Part shown: one piece after another, positions 7,327 through 15,372 of the stretch
Position numbering within the stretch: position 1 is the first letter of the stretch
How the letters are laid out: each line of letters opens with the position of its first letter
Assembly (NCBI GenBank): GCA_011374735.1
Contig: DRPD01000304.1
Span: 1 to 22,066, forward strand
DNA from: Thermopetrobacter sp.
GTDB taxonomy: Bacteria; Pseudomonadota; Alphaproteobacteria; Rhizobiales; Aestuariivirgaceae
Reading direction: 5' to 3'
DNA: 22,066 nucleotides
The notes under the pieces: model-generated
Databases searched by the model: none
Seen by the model: the letters and a program-made list of their open reading frames with translations, nothing else
Told to the model about the DNA's origin: nothing
Made by a program: the position numbers and the translations under genes

Positions 7327-8136
7327 ATGAAAAGATCACGCCTGATCATTCTGTATGGCATCGCGCTGGTGCTGGCGCTGGGCGCCGCCGTGATGATGCG
7401 CAACTACATGGCCGCGCCGCCGGCCAAGCCGAAGGTGGTGGTCAAGGACACGGTGGAGAAGACCCGCGTGCTGACCGTGGCCAGGGACGTCAAGATGGGC
7501 GGCCGCGTCAATGAGCAGGCCCTGAAATGGACCGCCTGGCCCAAACAGCTGGTGACCGACCGGATGATCACCGAAGAGGCCATGCCCGACGCCATCGGGA
7601 AGTTCGTCAACGCCCGCACCCGAACCCCGCTGGTGGCCGGCGAGCCGTTGTTGAAGGACAAGCTCATCACCCGCGACAGCGGCCTGCTCTCCGCGCTGCT
7701 GCCGAAGGGCATGCGGGCCATCGCCGTGAAGGTGGAGGTGGCCACCGGCGCCGGCGGTTTCATCATGCCCGGCGACCGGGTGGACGTGCTGCTCACCCGC
7801 ACCGTCGGCGGCCGCACCATCACCGAAACCGTCATCCGCAACGTGCGGGTCATGGCCATCGACCAGTCCTACCGTATCGACAAGGACGGCAACAAGGTGG
7901 CCGAAAGCGACATCCGCACCGCCACCCTGGAGCTGACGCCGCAGCAGGCGGAGATCGTCACCCGCGTGGAAAGCGTCGGCAAGCTGGCCCTGGCCCTGCG
8001 TTCCATGGCCGAGCTGGGCGACAGCGACCTGAAGGACGACGGGCCGCGCCTGAGCGAGAAATACGCCCGCCAGAAGGAAAGCGGCGTGGTGACCATCATC
8101 CGCTCCGGCGTCAAGAGCAGCGAAACCGTCAATTGA
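7327..8136 (+). CDS. cpaB: Flp pilus assembly protein CpaB (RcpC)
   Basis: A 269-residue inner-membrane-anchored periplasmic protein of the Tad apparatus. It has a single N-terminal membrane segment (about 6-24), a SAF-type domain (about 46-112, with VLTVARDVKMGGRV and PLVAGEPLLKDKL) and the RcpC/CpaB domain (about 115-225, with MRAIAVKV, GFIMPGDRVDVLLT and LELTPQQAEIVTRVESVGKLALALRS). An in-frame GTG at 7318 is possible, but the ATG at 7327 is preferred because AAGG stands 8 bases before it and the product then starts MKRSRL. It is the first gene of the plus-strand cluster cpaB-C-D-E-F-tadB-tadC, and cpaC follows after 32 bases. Confidence 0.95.
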   Translation: MKRSRLIILYGIALVLALGAAVMMRNYMAAPPAKPKVVVKDTVEKTRVLTVARDVKMGGRVNEQALKWTAWPKQLVTDRMITEEAMPDAIGKFVNARTRTPLVAGEPLLKDKLITRDSGLLSALLPKGMRAIAVKVEVATGAGGFIMPGDRVDVLLTRTVGGRTITETVIRNVRVMAIDQSYRIDKDGNKVAESDIRTATLELTPQQAEIVTRVESVGKLALALRSMAELGDSDLKDDGPRLSEKYARQKESGVVTIIRSGVKSSETVN

Positions 8137-8160
8137 CCCGACACCCATTCAGATCGGTGG

Positions 8161-8176
8161 ATCGACCAATGCACAT
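8161..8176 (+). repeat. Initiation-region repeat, copy 1 (cpaC)
   Basis: ATCGACCAATGCACAT spans the last 8 bases before the cpaC start codon and the first 8 bases of the gene. The identical 16 bases occur at 9645-9660 over the cpaD start. Both copies sit at the end of 32-base spacers whose other bases differ. Confidence 0.75.
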
Positions 8177-9620
8177 TCTCGACACATCCCGCCCCACCCG
8201 CGCCCGGCTGGCCGTTGCGATGCTCTGCGCCCTGGGCGCCGCCACCGCCCTGAGCGCCATCGGCGCCGCCGCGCTCACCGCCACGGCCACCCGCGCCGAG
8301 GCCGCCATGCAACGCACCGTGCGGCTGGCCCAGGGCAAATCCATCGTCGTGCGCCTGCCGGCCACGGCCACCGACGTGCTGGTGGGCGACCCCAAGGTGG
8401 CCTACGCCGTCGTCCGCTCCAAGCGCGTCGCCTACATTTTCGCCAAGGGGCTGGGCCAGACCAATATCTTCTTTCTCGACAGATACGGCCGCCAGGTTCT
8501 GCATCTGGACATCGAGGTGTCCAAGGACGTGCGCGCCCTGCAGGGCCTGATCCGCCGCACCCTGCCCAATTCCCGGATCGTCGTCGACATGATCGGCGAC
8601 AAGGTGATCCTGCGCGGTCAGGCCAGGCACGCCGGCGAGGCCCAGAAGGCCGTGCAGCTGGCCAGGCAGTTCGGCAAGAACGTGGTCAACGCCATGACCA
8701 TCGGCAGCAAGGATCAGGTGGTGCTGAAGGTGCGCATCGCCGAGGTGCAGCGTTCCGCCGCCCGCCAGTTCGGCATCAACTGGACGGCGCTCATCAACAC
8801 CGGCATCTTCACCGCCCAGGTGATCTCCGCCAATCCGTTCTCGCTCGGCCAGGTGCTGGGCGGCTCCGTGGCCTCCACCGTGCCCGGTCTGACCAATCTC
8901 GGCATGGCCTCCAACGGCGTCGGCGTCGTCAATAGCGCCGGCACCATGGGCGCCGTGGTGCGGGCCATGGAGCGCGAGGGCTTCATGCGGCTGCTGGCCG
9001 AGCCGACACTGACCGCCGTGTCCGGCGAGACGGCGAAGTTCCTGGCCGGCGGCGAGGTGCCGATCCCCACCGCCTATGATTCCGACAGCAACACCGTCAC
9101 CTACACCATGAAGCCGTTCGGCGTCGTGCTGGGCTTCACGCCCGTCGTGCAGTCCGACGGCCGCATCGTGCTGAAGGTCAAGACCGAGGTCAGCGAGGTC
9201 AGCAACAAGCACAGCGCGGTGCTGCCCAACGGCATCACCATGCCGGGCTTCGAGAAGCGTTCCGCCAACACCACCGTGGAGCTGCCCTCCGGCGGCACTC
9301 TGGCCATCGGCGGCCTGATCAAGGATCAGACCAAGCACAACATCGACGGCGTGCCGGGCCTGAAGAAGCTGCCCATCCTGGGCGCCCTGTTCCGTTCGCG
9401 CGACTATCAGTCGGAACAAAGCGAGCTGGTCATTCTGGTCACCGCCTACATCGTCAGGCCCGGCCACGCCAGTCAGTTCGCGACCCCCGCCGACCGGGTC
9501 GGCGTCACCACCGATGAGCGCGCCATCCTGTTCGGGCGGCTCAGCAAGACCTACGGCGGCGGCCGCGCCGGCGGCAAGGGCCGCGTCTACCACGGCGCCG
9601 TCGGGTTCATCGTCGAATGA
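8169..9620 (+). CDS. cpaC: Tad outer-membrane secretin CpaC (RcpA)
   Basis: A secretin of 483 residues that forms the outer-membrane channel for Flp pili. It starts with a long hydrophobic export signal (about 12-45, ending TRAEA). This is followed by the pilus-formation N-terminal domain (about 48-117, with TNIFFLDRYGRQV), a BON-like domain (about 121-178, IVVDMIGDKVILRGQ) and the secretin domain, with LLAEPTLTAVSGETAKFLAGGE at about 275-296 and the closing strands FRSRDYQSEQSELVILVTAYIVRP at about 408-431. The reading frame is open far upstream through cpaB. The ATG at 8169 is chosen for the signal peptide and a GGTGG about 8 bases before it. It is followed by cpaD, whose product probably assists its assembly. 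Confidence 0.96.
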   Translation: MHILDTSRPTRARLAVAMLCALGAATALSAIGAAALTATATRAEAAMQRTVRLAQGKSIVVRLPATATDVLVGDPKVAYAVVRSKRVAYIFAKGLGQTNIFFLDRYGRQVLHLDIEVSKDVRALQGLIRRTLPNSRIVVDMIGDKVILRGQARHAGEAQKAVQLARQFGKNVVNAMTIGSKDQVVLKVRIAEVQRSAARQFGINWTALINTGIFTAQVISANPFSLGQVLGGSVASTVPGLTNLGMASNGVGVVNSAGTMGAVVRAMEREGFMRLLAEPTLTAVSGETAKFLAGGEVPIPTAYDSDSNTVTYTMKPFGVVLGFTPVVQSDGRIVLKVKTEVSEVSNKHSAVLPNGITMPGFEKRSANTTVELPSGGTLAIGGLIKDQTKHNIDGVPGLKKLPILGALFRSRDYQSEQSELVILVTAYIVRPGHASQFATPADRVGVTTDERAILFGRLSKTYGGGRAGGKGRVYHGAVGFIVE

Positions 9621-9644
9621 CCGCGCGGGGCCGGAAAAGGGAGT

Positions 9645-9660
9645 ATCGACCAATGCACAT
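9645..9660 (+). repeat. Initiation-region repeat, copy 2 (cpaD)
   Basis: Second exact copy of ATCGACCAATGCACAT, overlapping the cpaD start codon. Both genes therefore begin Met-His-Ile. See the copy at 8161-8176. Confidence 0.75.
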
Positions 9661-10327
9661 CCGCCATCACAAGAGCCTGCTGGCGATCGCCGCCGCGCTG
9701 GCCCTGGCCGGTTGCGCCGGCGACATGAAGGAGGCCCGTTTCGTCAACTATGGCGAGCGCCCCATGCTGACGCCGGAGCAGCGTTTTCCCATCGAGGTGG
9801 TCAGCGGCCGGATGAAGCTGAGCATCGCCGTGGTTTCCGGCGCCCTGAGCGCCAGCGAGGAAATGGCGGTGCGCCGCTATGCCGACGCGGCGCTGGAGCA
9901 GGCCGCGCCGGTCACCATCGGCCACCCGGCCTCAACGAAAGGCGAGGTGCTGGCCGCGCGCATTGCCCGGCTGTTGCAGGATCAGGGCGTCGCCGCCGCC
10001 CGCATTCGCTATCGGGCCGTGCGCGGCGCTTCCGCCGTCACCTTGAGCATGCGCCGCAAGATCGCCGTGACGAAGCGCTGCGGCAATCGCGACAAGCCCT
10101 ATATCGGCGTGCTGAACAGCAACCGCGCGCATGCCGACTTCGGCTGCGCCAGCCAGCACAACCTGGCCGCCATGGTGGCCAATCCGGAAGACTTCGAGCG
10201 TCCGCGGGCCACCACCCCGGCCGATGCCGAGCATCGCGTCAAGGGCGTGGACCGCTACTACAAAAAGACGAACGTCACCTCCGGCAAGGGGGAGCACGAC
10301 CAGGTGTCGGTCAAGGAGGCGCAATGA
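9653..10327 (+). CDS. cpaD: Tad pilus assembly lipoprotein CpaD
   Basis: A 224-residue predicted outer-membrane lipoprotein. The signal peptide ends in the lipobox LALAGC, with Cys21 as the lipidated residue and Ala at +2, consistent with outer-membrane sorting. The mature part carries the CpaD pattern: FVNYGERPMLTPEQRFPIEV near the start, a central SASEEMAVRRYADAALEQ helix, and a C-terminal NRAHADFGCASQHNLAAMVANPEDFERPR stretch that is highly typical of the family. GGGAG stands 9 bases before the ATG. It lies between cpaC and cpaE, as expected for a protein helping secretin assembly or stability. The last 30 residues are hydrophilic and of no recognised type. Confidence 0.94.
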   Translation: MHIRHHKSLLAIAAALALAGCAGDMKEARFVNYGERPMLTPEQRFPIEVVSGRMKLSIAVVSGALSASEEMAVRRYADAALEQAAPVTIGHPASTKGEVLAARIARLLQDQGVAAARIRYRAVRGASAVTLSMRRKIAVTKRCGNRDKPYIGVLNSNRAHADFGCASQHNLAAMVANPEDFERPRATTPADAEHRVKGVDRYYKKTNVTSGKGEHDQVSVKEAQ

Positions 10328-10383
10328 GCGCCGGCCGGCTTTGAGTGAACGACCAGTGACCGTTGCAAGGGCGGAAAAAGACC

Positions 10384-11667
10384 ATGAGCATGCCACAGGC
10401 GACAACCGAACGTCATGACGGTGGGCGCGACAAGGCGCTGCCGCTGCTGCCGCGCATCACCGTGCACGCCTTCCATGAAACGGAAGACACGGCCTCCGTG
10501 CTGCGCGGGGTGAAGGCCGACCGCCGCATGAGCCGCACCCACATGGACATCCAGCCCGGTGGCATGGCGACGGCGATCCGGATGTATGCCGACGCCCCGA
10601 CGCCGGAATTGCTGATTATCGAATCGACGCAGGATCGCGACGGCCTGTTGCGGGATCTGGCGGCGCTGGCCGAGGTCTGCCTGCCGGAGACCAGGGTGGT
10701 GCTGCTGAGCCCGCTCAACGACGTGCAGCTCTACCGCATGCTGCTGGCCGAGGGCATCGCCGACTATCTGGTCACGCCGCTGGCCCCGCAACAGGTGGTG
10801 GCCTCGCTGGCCGAACTGTTCAAGAGCGATGGCAAGGCGGTCGGCCGGGTCATCAGCTTCATCGGCGCCAAGGGCGGCGTCGGCGCCTCCATCATCGCCC
10901 ACAACGTCGCCTGGCTGCTCTCCGGCCGGCACGGCAAGGACACGGTGATCGCCGATCTCGACATCGCCTATGGCACCGCCGGGCTGGACTTCAACGTCGA
11001 TCCGGCGATGGGCATCATCGACGCTATCACCGCCCCGGAACGCATCGATTCGGCGTTCATCGACAAGCTGCTGACCCGTTGTTCGGAGCGCCTGCTGCTG
11101 CTCGCCGCGCCGGCCGCGGTGGACAAGGTGGTGGACGTGCCGCGCGATTCCATCAGCATGATCATCGACACCCTGCGCGACACCACGCCGTTTTCCATCA
11201 TCGACATGCCTTCGCAGTGGGAAACCTGGACCGAGGAAGTGCTGATCAACACCGACACGCCGGTCATCGTCGCCACCCCGGAACTGGCGGCGCTGCGCAA
11301 CGTCAAGTCGATCGCCGAGAAGCTGAAGAGCCTGCGCGCCAACGAGGAACCGCCGCTGCTGGTGCTCAACCAGACCGAGGTCGGCAAGCGCCCGGAGATC
11401 CCGGCCGCCGACTTCGCCTCCACCGTCGGGCTGGAGGTGGCCGTCACCATCCCCTTCGATCCGGAAACCTTCGGCCAGGCGGTCACCGACGGGCGCATGA
11501 TCGCCGAGGTGGCGCCGCGCTCGAAGGCGGCGGAGGCCGTCGAGAGCCTGAGCCGCCTGATCCTGGGCGATACGGCGCACAAGGAGGGCGGGAAGAAGAA
11601 GGCCGTCGCGTCATCGCTGTTCGCGCCGCTTCTGGAAAAACTGACCCGCGGGAAGGACAAGGCCTGA
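10384..11667 (+). CDS. cpaE: Pilus localisation ATPase CpaE (TadZ)
   Basis: A 427-residue ParA/MinD-like protein that in other Tad systems places the pilus machine at the cell pole. An N-terminal receiver-like domain (about 25-145) has Glu80 (ELLIIE) where a response regulator would carry its phospho-accepting Asp, so it is likely a pseudo-receiver. The ATPase domain begins ISFIGAKGGVGASIIAHN (about 157-174). The signature Lys163 is kept, but the P-loop GK(S/T) lysine is Ala168, an atypical form known in TadZ/CpaE proteins. VIADLDIAYGTAGLDFNVD and IIDMPSQW follow. The ATG at 10384 is preferred over an upstream in-frame TTG at 10363; GGA lies about 11 bases before it, and a second ATG at 10390 is possible. 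One base separates its stop from cpaF. Confidence 0.94.
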   Translation: MSMPQATTERHDGGRDKALPLLPRITVHAFHETEDTASVLRGVKADRRMSRTHMDIQPGGMATAIRMYADAPTPELLIIESTQDRDGLLRDLAALAEVCLPETRVVLLSPLNDVQLYRMLLAEGIADYLVTPLAPQQVVASLAELFKSDGKAVGRVISFIGAKGGVGASIIAHNVAWLLSGRHGKDTVIADLDIAYGTAGLDFNVDPAMGIIDAITAPERIDSAFIDKLLTRCSERLLLLAAPAAVDKVVDVPRDSISMIIDTLRDTTPFSIIDMPSQWETWTEEVLINTDTPVIVATPELAALRNVKSIAEKLKSLRANEEPPLLVLNQTEVGKRPEIPAADFASTVGLEVAVTIPFDPETFGQAVTDGRMIAEVAPRSKAAEAVESLSRLILGDTAHKEGGKKKAVASSLFAPLLEKLTRGKDKA

Positions 11668-11668
11668 G

Positions 11669-13117
11669 ATGTTCGGCAAGCGCAAGGATACGGGGGCGCA
11701 GCCGACCCCCCCGGCGCCGCCGCCGGCGGAAGAGGTGGTGAGCAAGCCGGCGGAACCGCCCGCCGCGGAGCAAGCGCCGGCGCCGGAGCCGCCGCAGCCG
11801 GCCCCCGCCGCCGGCATGGGCGCGCGATCGGAAGAGTATTACAATCTGAAGTCGTCGATCTTCAACGCCCTGATCGACGCCATCGATCTGGCCCAGCTCA
11901 GCCAGCTGGACGCCGACAGCGCCCGCGACGAGATCCGCGACATCGTCAACGAGATCATCGCCATCAAGGACGTGGCGCTGTCCATCGCCGAGCAGGAAGA
12001 GCTGCTGGAGGACATCTGCAACGACGTGCTGGGCTACGGCCCGCTGGAGCCGTTGCTGGCCCGCGACGACATCGCCGACATCATGGTCAACGGCGCCGAG
12101 CGCTGCTTCATCGAAGTGGACGGCAAGATGGAGATCGCCCCCATCCGCTTCCGCGACAATACCCAGCTGCTCAACATCTGCCAGCGCATCGTCTCCCAGG
12201 TCGGCCGCCGCGTCGATGAAGCCAGCCCGATCTGCGACGCCCGCCTGCCCGACGGCTCGCGCGTCAACGTCATCGTGCCGCCGCTGGCCATCGACGGCCC
12301 GGCCCTGACCATCCGCAAGTTCAAGAAGGATCGGCTGAAGCTGTCCGATCTGGTGCGTTTCGGCTCGATCACCCCGGAGGGCGCGGAAATCCTCTCCATC
12401 ATCGGCCGGGTGCGCTGCAACGTGCTGATCTCCGGCGGCACCGGGTCGGGCAAGACCACGCTGCTGAACTGCCTGACCGGCTTCATCGACGAGGAAGAGC
12501 GCATCATCACCTGCGAGGACGCCGCGGAGCTGCAATTGCAGCAGAGCCACGTGGTGCGCCTGGAGACGCGCCCGCCCAACCTGGAAGGCGAGGGCGAGGT
12601 GACCATGCGCGATCTCGTCAAGAACTGCCTGCGCATGCGCCCGGAACGCATCATCGTCGGCGAGGTGCGCGGGCCGGAGGCCTTCGACCTGTTGCAGGCC
12701 ATGAACACCGGCCATGACGGCTCCATGGGCACGCTGCACGCCAACAGCCCGCGCGAGGCCCTCTCGCGCCTGGAATCGATGATCACCATGGGCGGCTTCT
12801 CGCTGCCGTCGAAGACCATCCGCGAGATGATCGTCGGCTCCATCGACGTCATCGTGCAGGCCGCCCGCCTGCGCGACGGCTCGCGCAAGATCACCCACAT
12901 CACCGAGGTGACGGGCATGGAGGGCGACATCATCATCACCCAAGATCTGTTCGTCTACGAGATCACCGGCGAGGGCTCCAACGGCGAGGTCGTCGGCCGC
13001 CACCGCTCCTCCGGCATCGCCCGCCCGGCGTTCTGGGATCGCGCCGTCTATTACGGCGAGGAGAAGCGCCTCGCCACCGCCCTGGAGCGCGCCGAGGTGC
13101 AGGACGAGGCGGTCTGA
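11669..13117 (+). CDS. cpaF: Tad secretion/assembly ATPase CpaF (TadA)
   Basis: A 482-residue hexameric motor ATPase of the VirB11/GspE superfamily that drives Flp pilus assembly at the inner membrane. A Pro/Ala/Glu-rich linker (about 10-50) precedes the N-terminal domain, with GYGPLEPLLARDDIADIMVNG at about 122-142. The Walker A SGGTGSGKTT is at 255-264, the Asp box TCEDAAELQL at 281-290, the Walker B region RIIVGEVRGPEA at about 327-338, and the His box GHDGSMGTLHAN at 348-359. All catalytic motifs are intact. The start codon is one base after the cpaE stop, with AAGG in the end of cpaE serving as the ribosome site, so the two are translationally coupled. Confidence 0.97.
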   Translation: MFGKRKDTGAQPTPPAPPPAEEVVSKPAEPPAAEQAPAPEPPQPAPAAGMGARSEEYYNLKSSIFNALIDAIDLAQLSQLDADSARDEIRDIVNEIIAIKDVALSIAEQEELLEDICNDVLGYGPLEPLLARDDIADIMVNGAERCFIEVDGKMEIAPIRFRDNTQLLNICQRIVSQVGRRVDEASPICDARLPDGSRVNVIVPPLAIDGPALTIRKFKKDRLKLSDLVRFGSITPEGAEILSIIGRVRCNVLISGGTGSGKTTLLNCLTGFIDEEERIITCEDAAELQLQQSHVVRLETRPPNLEGEGEVTMRDLVKNCLRMRPERIIVGEVRGPEAFDLLQAMNTGHDGSMGTLHANSPREALSRLESMITMGGFSLPSKTIREMIVGSIDVIVQAARLRDGSRKITHITEVTGMEGDIIITQDLFVYEITGEGSNGEVVGRHRSSGIARPAFWDRAVYYGEEKRLATALERAEVQDEAV

Positions 13118-13157
13118 CGCGGCAAAGCGCGCCCGCATCAGGGGAGAGTGAGGAACC

Positions 13158-14141
13158 ATGATCGATCTGCTCATACCCGTGCTGGCCGCCGCCGGAGTCG
13201 GCGGTCTGGCCATTTTGTTGCTGCGGCCGTTCGTCAGCGGCGAGCGCAAGGTGGCGCAGCGCGTCAGCGCCGTGGCCGGCAGCCGCGACCCGGCGCAGGC
13301 CCGCAACCGCGATAAGGAACGCAGCAAGGACAAGCGCCGCAAGCAGCTGCAGCAGGTGCTCAGCCAGCTGGAGGAAGACCAGAAGAAGCACAAGAAGAAG
13401 CTGGACCTGCAAACCCGTTTGCAGCGCGCCGGGCTGAACATCGGCAAGCGGCAGTTCTATCTGCTGTCGCTGGGCGCCGGCGCGGCCGGCGCCGTGGCCG
13501 CCTTCATCATCACCTTCAATGTCTATCTGGCGCTGGGCGGCGCCGTCGTCGGCGCGCTGGGCTTTCCGCGCTGGCTGCTCAACTTCCTGCGCCGCCGCCG
13601 CGAGGAGAAGTTCCTGAAGGACATGGCCGACGCCATCGACATCATCGTGCGCGGCCTGCGCGCCGGCCTGCCGGTCAGCGACGCCATGCAGGTCATCGCC
13701 CGCGAGATGCCGGAGCCGGTGGGGCCGGAATTCCTGGAGGTGGTGGAAGGCCAGAAGATCGGCATTCCCATCGATCAGGGCTTCGCCCGCATGTATGAGC
13801 GCGTGCCGCTGAAGGAGGTCAATTTCCTGGCCATCGTCATCGCCATCCAGCAGAAGACCGGCGGCAACCTGGCCGAAGCGCTGGACAACCTCTCCGGCGT
13901 CCTGCGCGACCGCAAGAAGATCAAGCTGAAGATCAAGGCGATGTCGCAGGAGGCCAAGTCCTCCGCCGCCATCATCGGCGCCCTGCCGTTCGTGGTGATG
14001 GGCGCCATCAGCGTGCTCAACCCCGATTACCTGACGCCGCTGTGGACGACCAAGTTGGGCAACATCATGCTCATCGGCTCCGGCATCTGGATGCTGACCG
14101 GCGTGCTGGTCATGCGCTGGATGATCAACATGAAAATCTGA
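13158..14141 (+). CDS. tadB: Tad inner-membrane platform protein TadB
   Basis: A 327-residue member of the GspF/T2SSF family, one half of the inner-membrane platform on which CpaF acts. An N-terminal membrane segment (about 4-22) is followed by a very basic, Lys/Arg/Gln-rich cytosolic stretch (about 28-97). Two membrane segments follow (about 99-137), then the T2SSF cytosolic domain (about 150-265, with ADAIDIIVRGLRAGLPVSDAM and QKTGGNLAEALDNLS) and two C-terminal membrane segments (about 270-288 and 300-320). The ATG follows GAGGAA closely. A 40-base spacer separates it from cpaF. Its length and segment order match TadB, with no sign of truncation. Confidence 0.94.
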   Translation: MIDLLIPVLAAAGVGGLAILLLRPFVSGERKVAQRVSAVAGSRDPAQARNRDKERSKDKRRKQLQQVLSQLEEDQKKHKKKLDLQTRLQRAGLNIGKRQFYLLSLGAGAAGAVAAFIITFNVYLALGGAVVGALGFPRWLLNFLRRRREEKFLKDMADAIDIIVRGLRAGLPVSDAMQVIAREMPEPVGPEFLEVVEGQKIGIPIDQGFARMYERVPLKEVNFLAIVIAIQQKTGGNLAEALDNLSGVLRDRKKIKLKIKAMSQEAKSSAAIIGALPFVVMGAISVLNPDYLTPLWTTKLGNIMLIGSGIWMLTGVLVMRWMINMKI

Positions 14142-14161
14142 ATGGAGAGCGTTTCACGGCC

Positions 14162-15136
14162 ATGCTTGCCCTGCTGACAATTGAAAACGCCATCGCCTTC
14201 GTCATCGCCGCGCTGGTGTTTCTCACCTTCGCCACCCTGATCATCCCGCATTTCCAAAGCGAGGATCTGCGCAAGCGCATGCGCGAGGTGGCGCTGGAGC
14301 GCGACAAGCTGCGGGCCCGACAGCGCGCCGAGCTGGAGCGCAACAACCAGGCCCGCCTGCGCGACAAGCCGAAGGGGCTGCTGCCGCAGATCGTCGAGGC
14401 GCTCAATCTGCGCAAGCACTTCGAAGCCGACACCTACCGCCACAAGCTGCGCATGGCCGGCCTCAGGCAGGAGAAGCACCTCGTCACCTTCCTCGCCGCG
14501 CGGCTGTTCCTGCCCTTCATTCTGGGCATCGGCGCCTATGCCTACGCCACCAACACCATGTCGCCGGACACCCCGGCCCAGATGCGGCTGGCCGCGGTGA
14601 TGCTGGGCCTCGTCGCCGGCTTCTACCTGCCCGGCGTCTATGTCACCAACCTCATCAAGAAGCGCCAGCAGTCCATCCAGCTGGCCTGGTCCGACGCCCT
14701 GGATCTGCTGCTCATCTGCGTGGAATCGGGCATGTCCATCGAGCAGGCCATGAACAAGGTGGCGCGCGAGATCGGCAGCTCCTCCATCGCCCTGGCCGAG
14801 GAGATGCTGCTGACCACCGCCGAGCTGTCCTATCTGGGCGATCGCAAGGCGGCCTATGAGAACCTGTCGCTGCGCACCGGCCTGCCGACCGTCAAGGCCA
14901 CCGCCACCGCGCTGGTGCAGGCGGAACAATACGGCACGCCGCTGGGCCAGGCGTTGCGCGTGCTGGCCCAGGAGAATCGCAACGCCCGCATGATGCTGGC
15001 CGAGAAGAAGGCCGCCGCCCTGCCGCCCAAGCTCACCGTGCCGATGATCGTCTTTTTCCTGCCGGTGATCTTCGTGGTCATCCTCGGGCCTTCGATCATC
15101 GCCGTGATGAACATGAACTACGCGCCGGGCCAGTGA
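14162..15136 (+). CDS. tadC: Tad inner-membrane platform protein TadC
   Basis: A 324-residue partner of TadB, also of the T2SSF family. It has a membrane segment at about 8-28, then a charged helical region rich in Arg/Glu (about 32-70), two membrane segments (about 109-130 and 143-164), the T2SSF domain (about 172-285, with SDALDLLLICVESGMSIEQAM and EQYGTPLGQALRVLAQE) and a final segment (about 291-315). The frame is open 40 codons upstream into tadB, but the ATG at 14162 is chosen since it follows the tadB stop by 20 bases, has GGAGAG about 12 bases before it, and gives the usual N-terminal membrane helix. It is the last gene before the hairpin at 15172-15208. Confidence 0.93.
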   Translation: MLALLTIENAIAFVIAALVFLTFATLIIPHFQSEDLRKRMREVALERDKLRARQRAELERNNQARLRDKPKGLLPQIVEALNLRKHFEADTYRHKLRMAGLRQEKHLVTFLAARLFLPFILGIGAYAYATNTMSPDTPAQMRLAAVMLGLVAGFYLPGVYVTNLIKKRQQSIQLAWSDALDLLLICVESGMSIEQAMNKVAREIGSSSIALAEEMLLTTAELSYLGDRKAAYENLSLRTGLPTVKATATALVQAEQYGTPLGQALRVLAQENRNARMMLAEKKAAALPPKLTVPMIVFFLPVIFVVILGPSIIAVMNMNYAPGQ

Positions 15137-15171
15137 GCGGCTGGGCGGCATCGACCGCGCACCGGGGGCTG

Positions 15172-15208
15172 AACGGCCGGCGAAGGGAAAAACCTTTCGC
15201 CGGCCGTT
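15172..15208 (+). terminator. Probable terminator of the cpaB-tadC operon
   Basis: AACGGCCGGCGAA pairs perfectly with TTCGCCGGCCGTT. Two further G-C pairs next to a one-base bulge enclose the loop GAAAAA. The stem is followed by TTTG and a moderately T-rich stretch rather than an unbroken T-run. It lies 35 bases after the tadC stop. The rest of the 236-base gap before the TadG-like gene holds no gene and no promoter I could recognise. Confidence 0.65.
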
Positions 15209-15372
15209 TGCCATTCATTTACCGCGATCTCAACGCGCTTGCACGCCGCGGGTGCGGCGGAACGACGATTGCTTGATCGCCCGCAACGGTTGGCCATCCG
15301 TGCTGAAGCGGCACAAGCGGGGGTGCGGACGGCCTGAATCACGAGAAAGCGTGCGAGCGAGAGAGGTCGGAA

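Noticed and set aside
7527..8168. N-terminal extension of cpaC into cpaB
   Set aside because: The extension reads through cpaB in another frame and would bury the export signal; the ATG at 8169 has a proper signal peptide.
7869..9653. Open frame of 594 codons antisense to cpaC
   Set aside because: Composition is typical of a shadow frame (many Gly, His, Asp and Gln), with no ribosome site or motif; cpaC is certain.
11483..13447. Open frame of 654 codons antisense to cpaE, cpaF and tadB
   Set aside because: It spans three coupled genes on the other strand and has low-complexity shadow composition.
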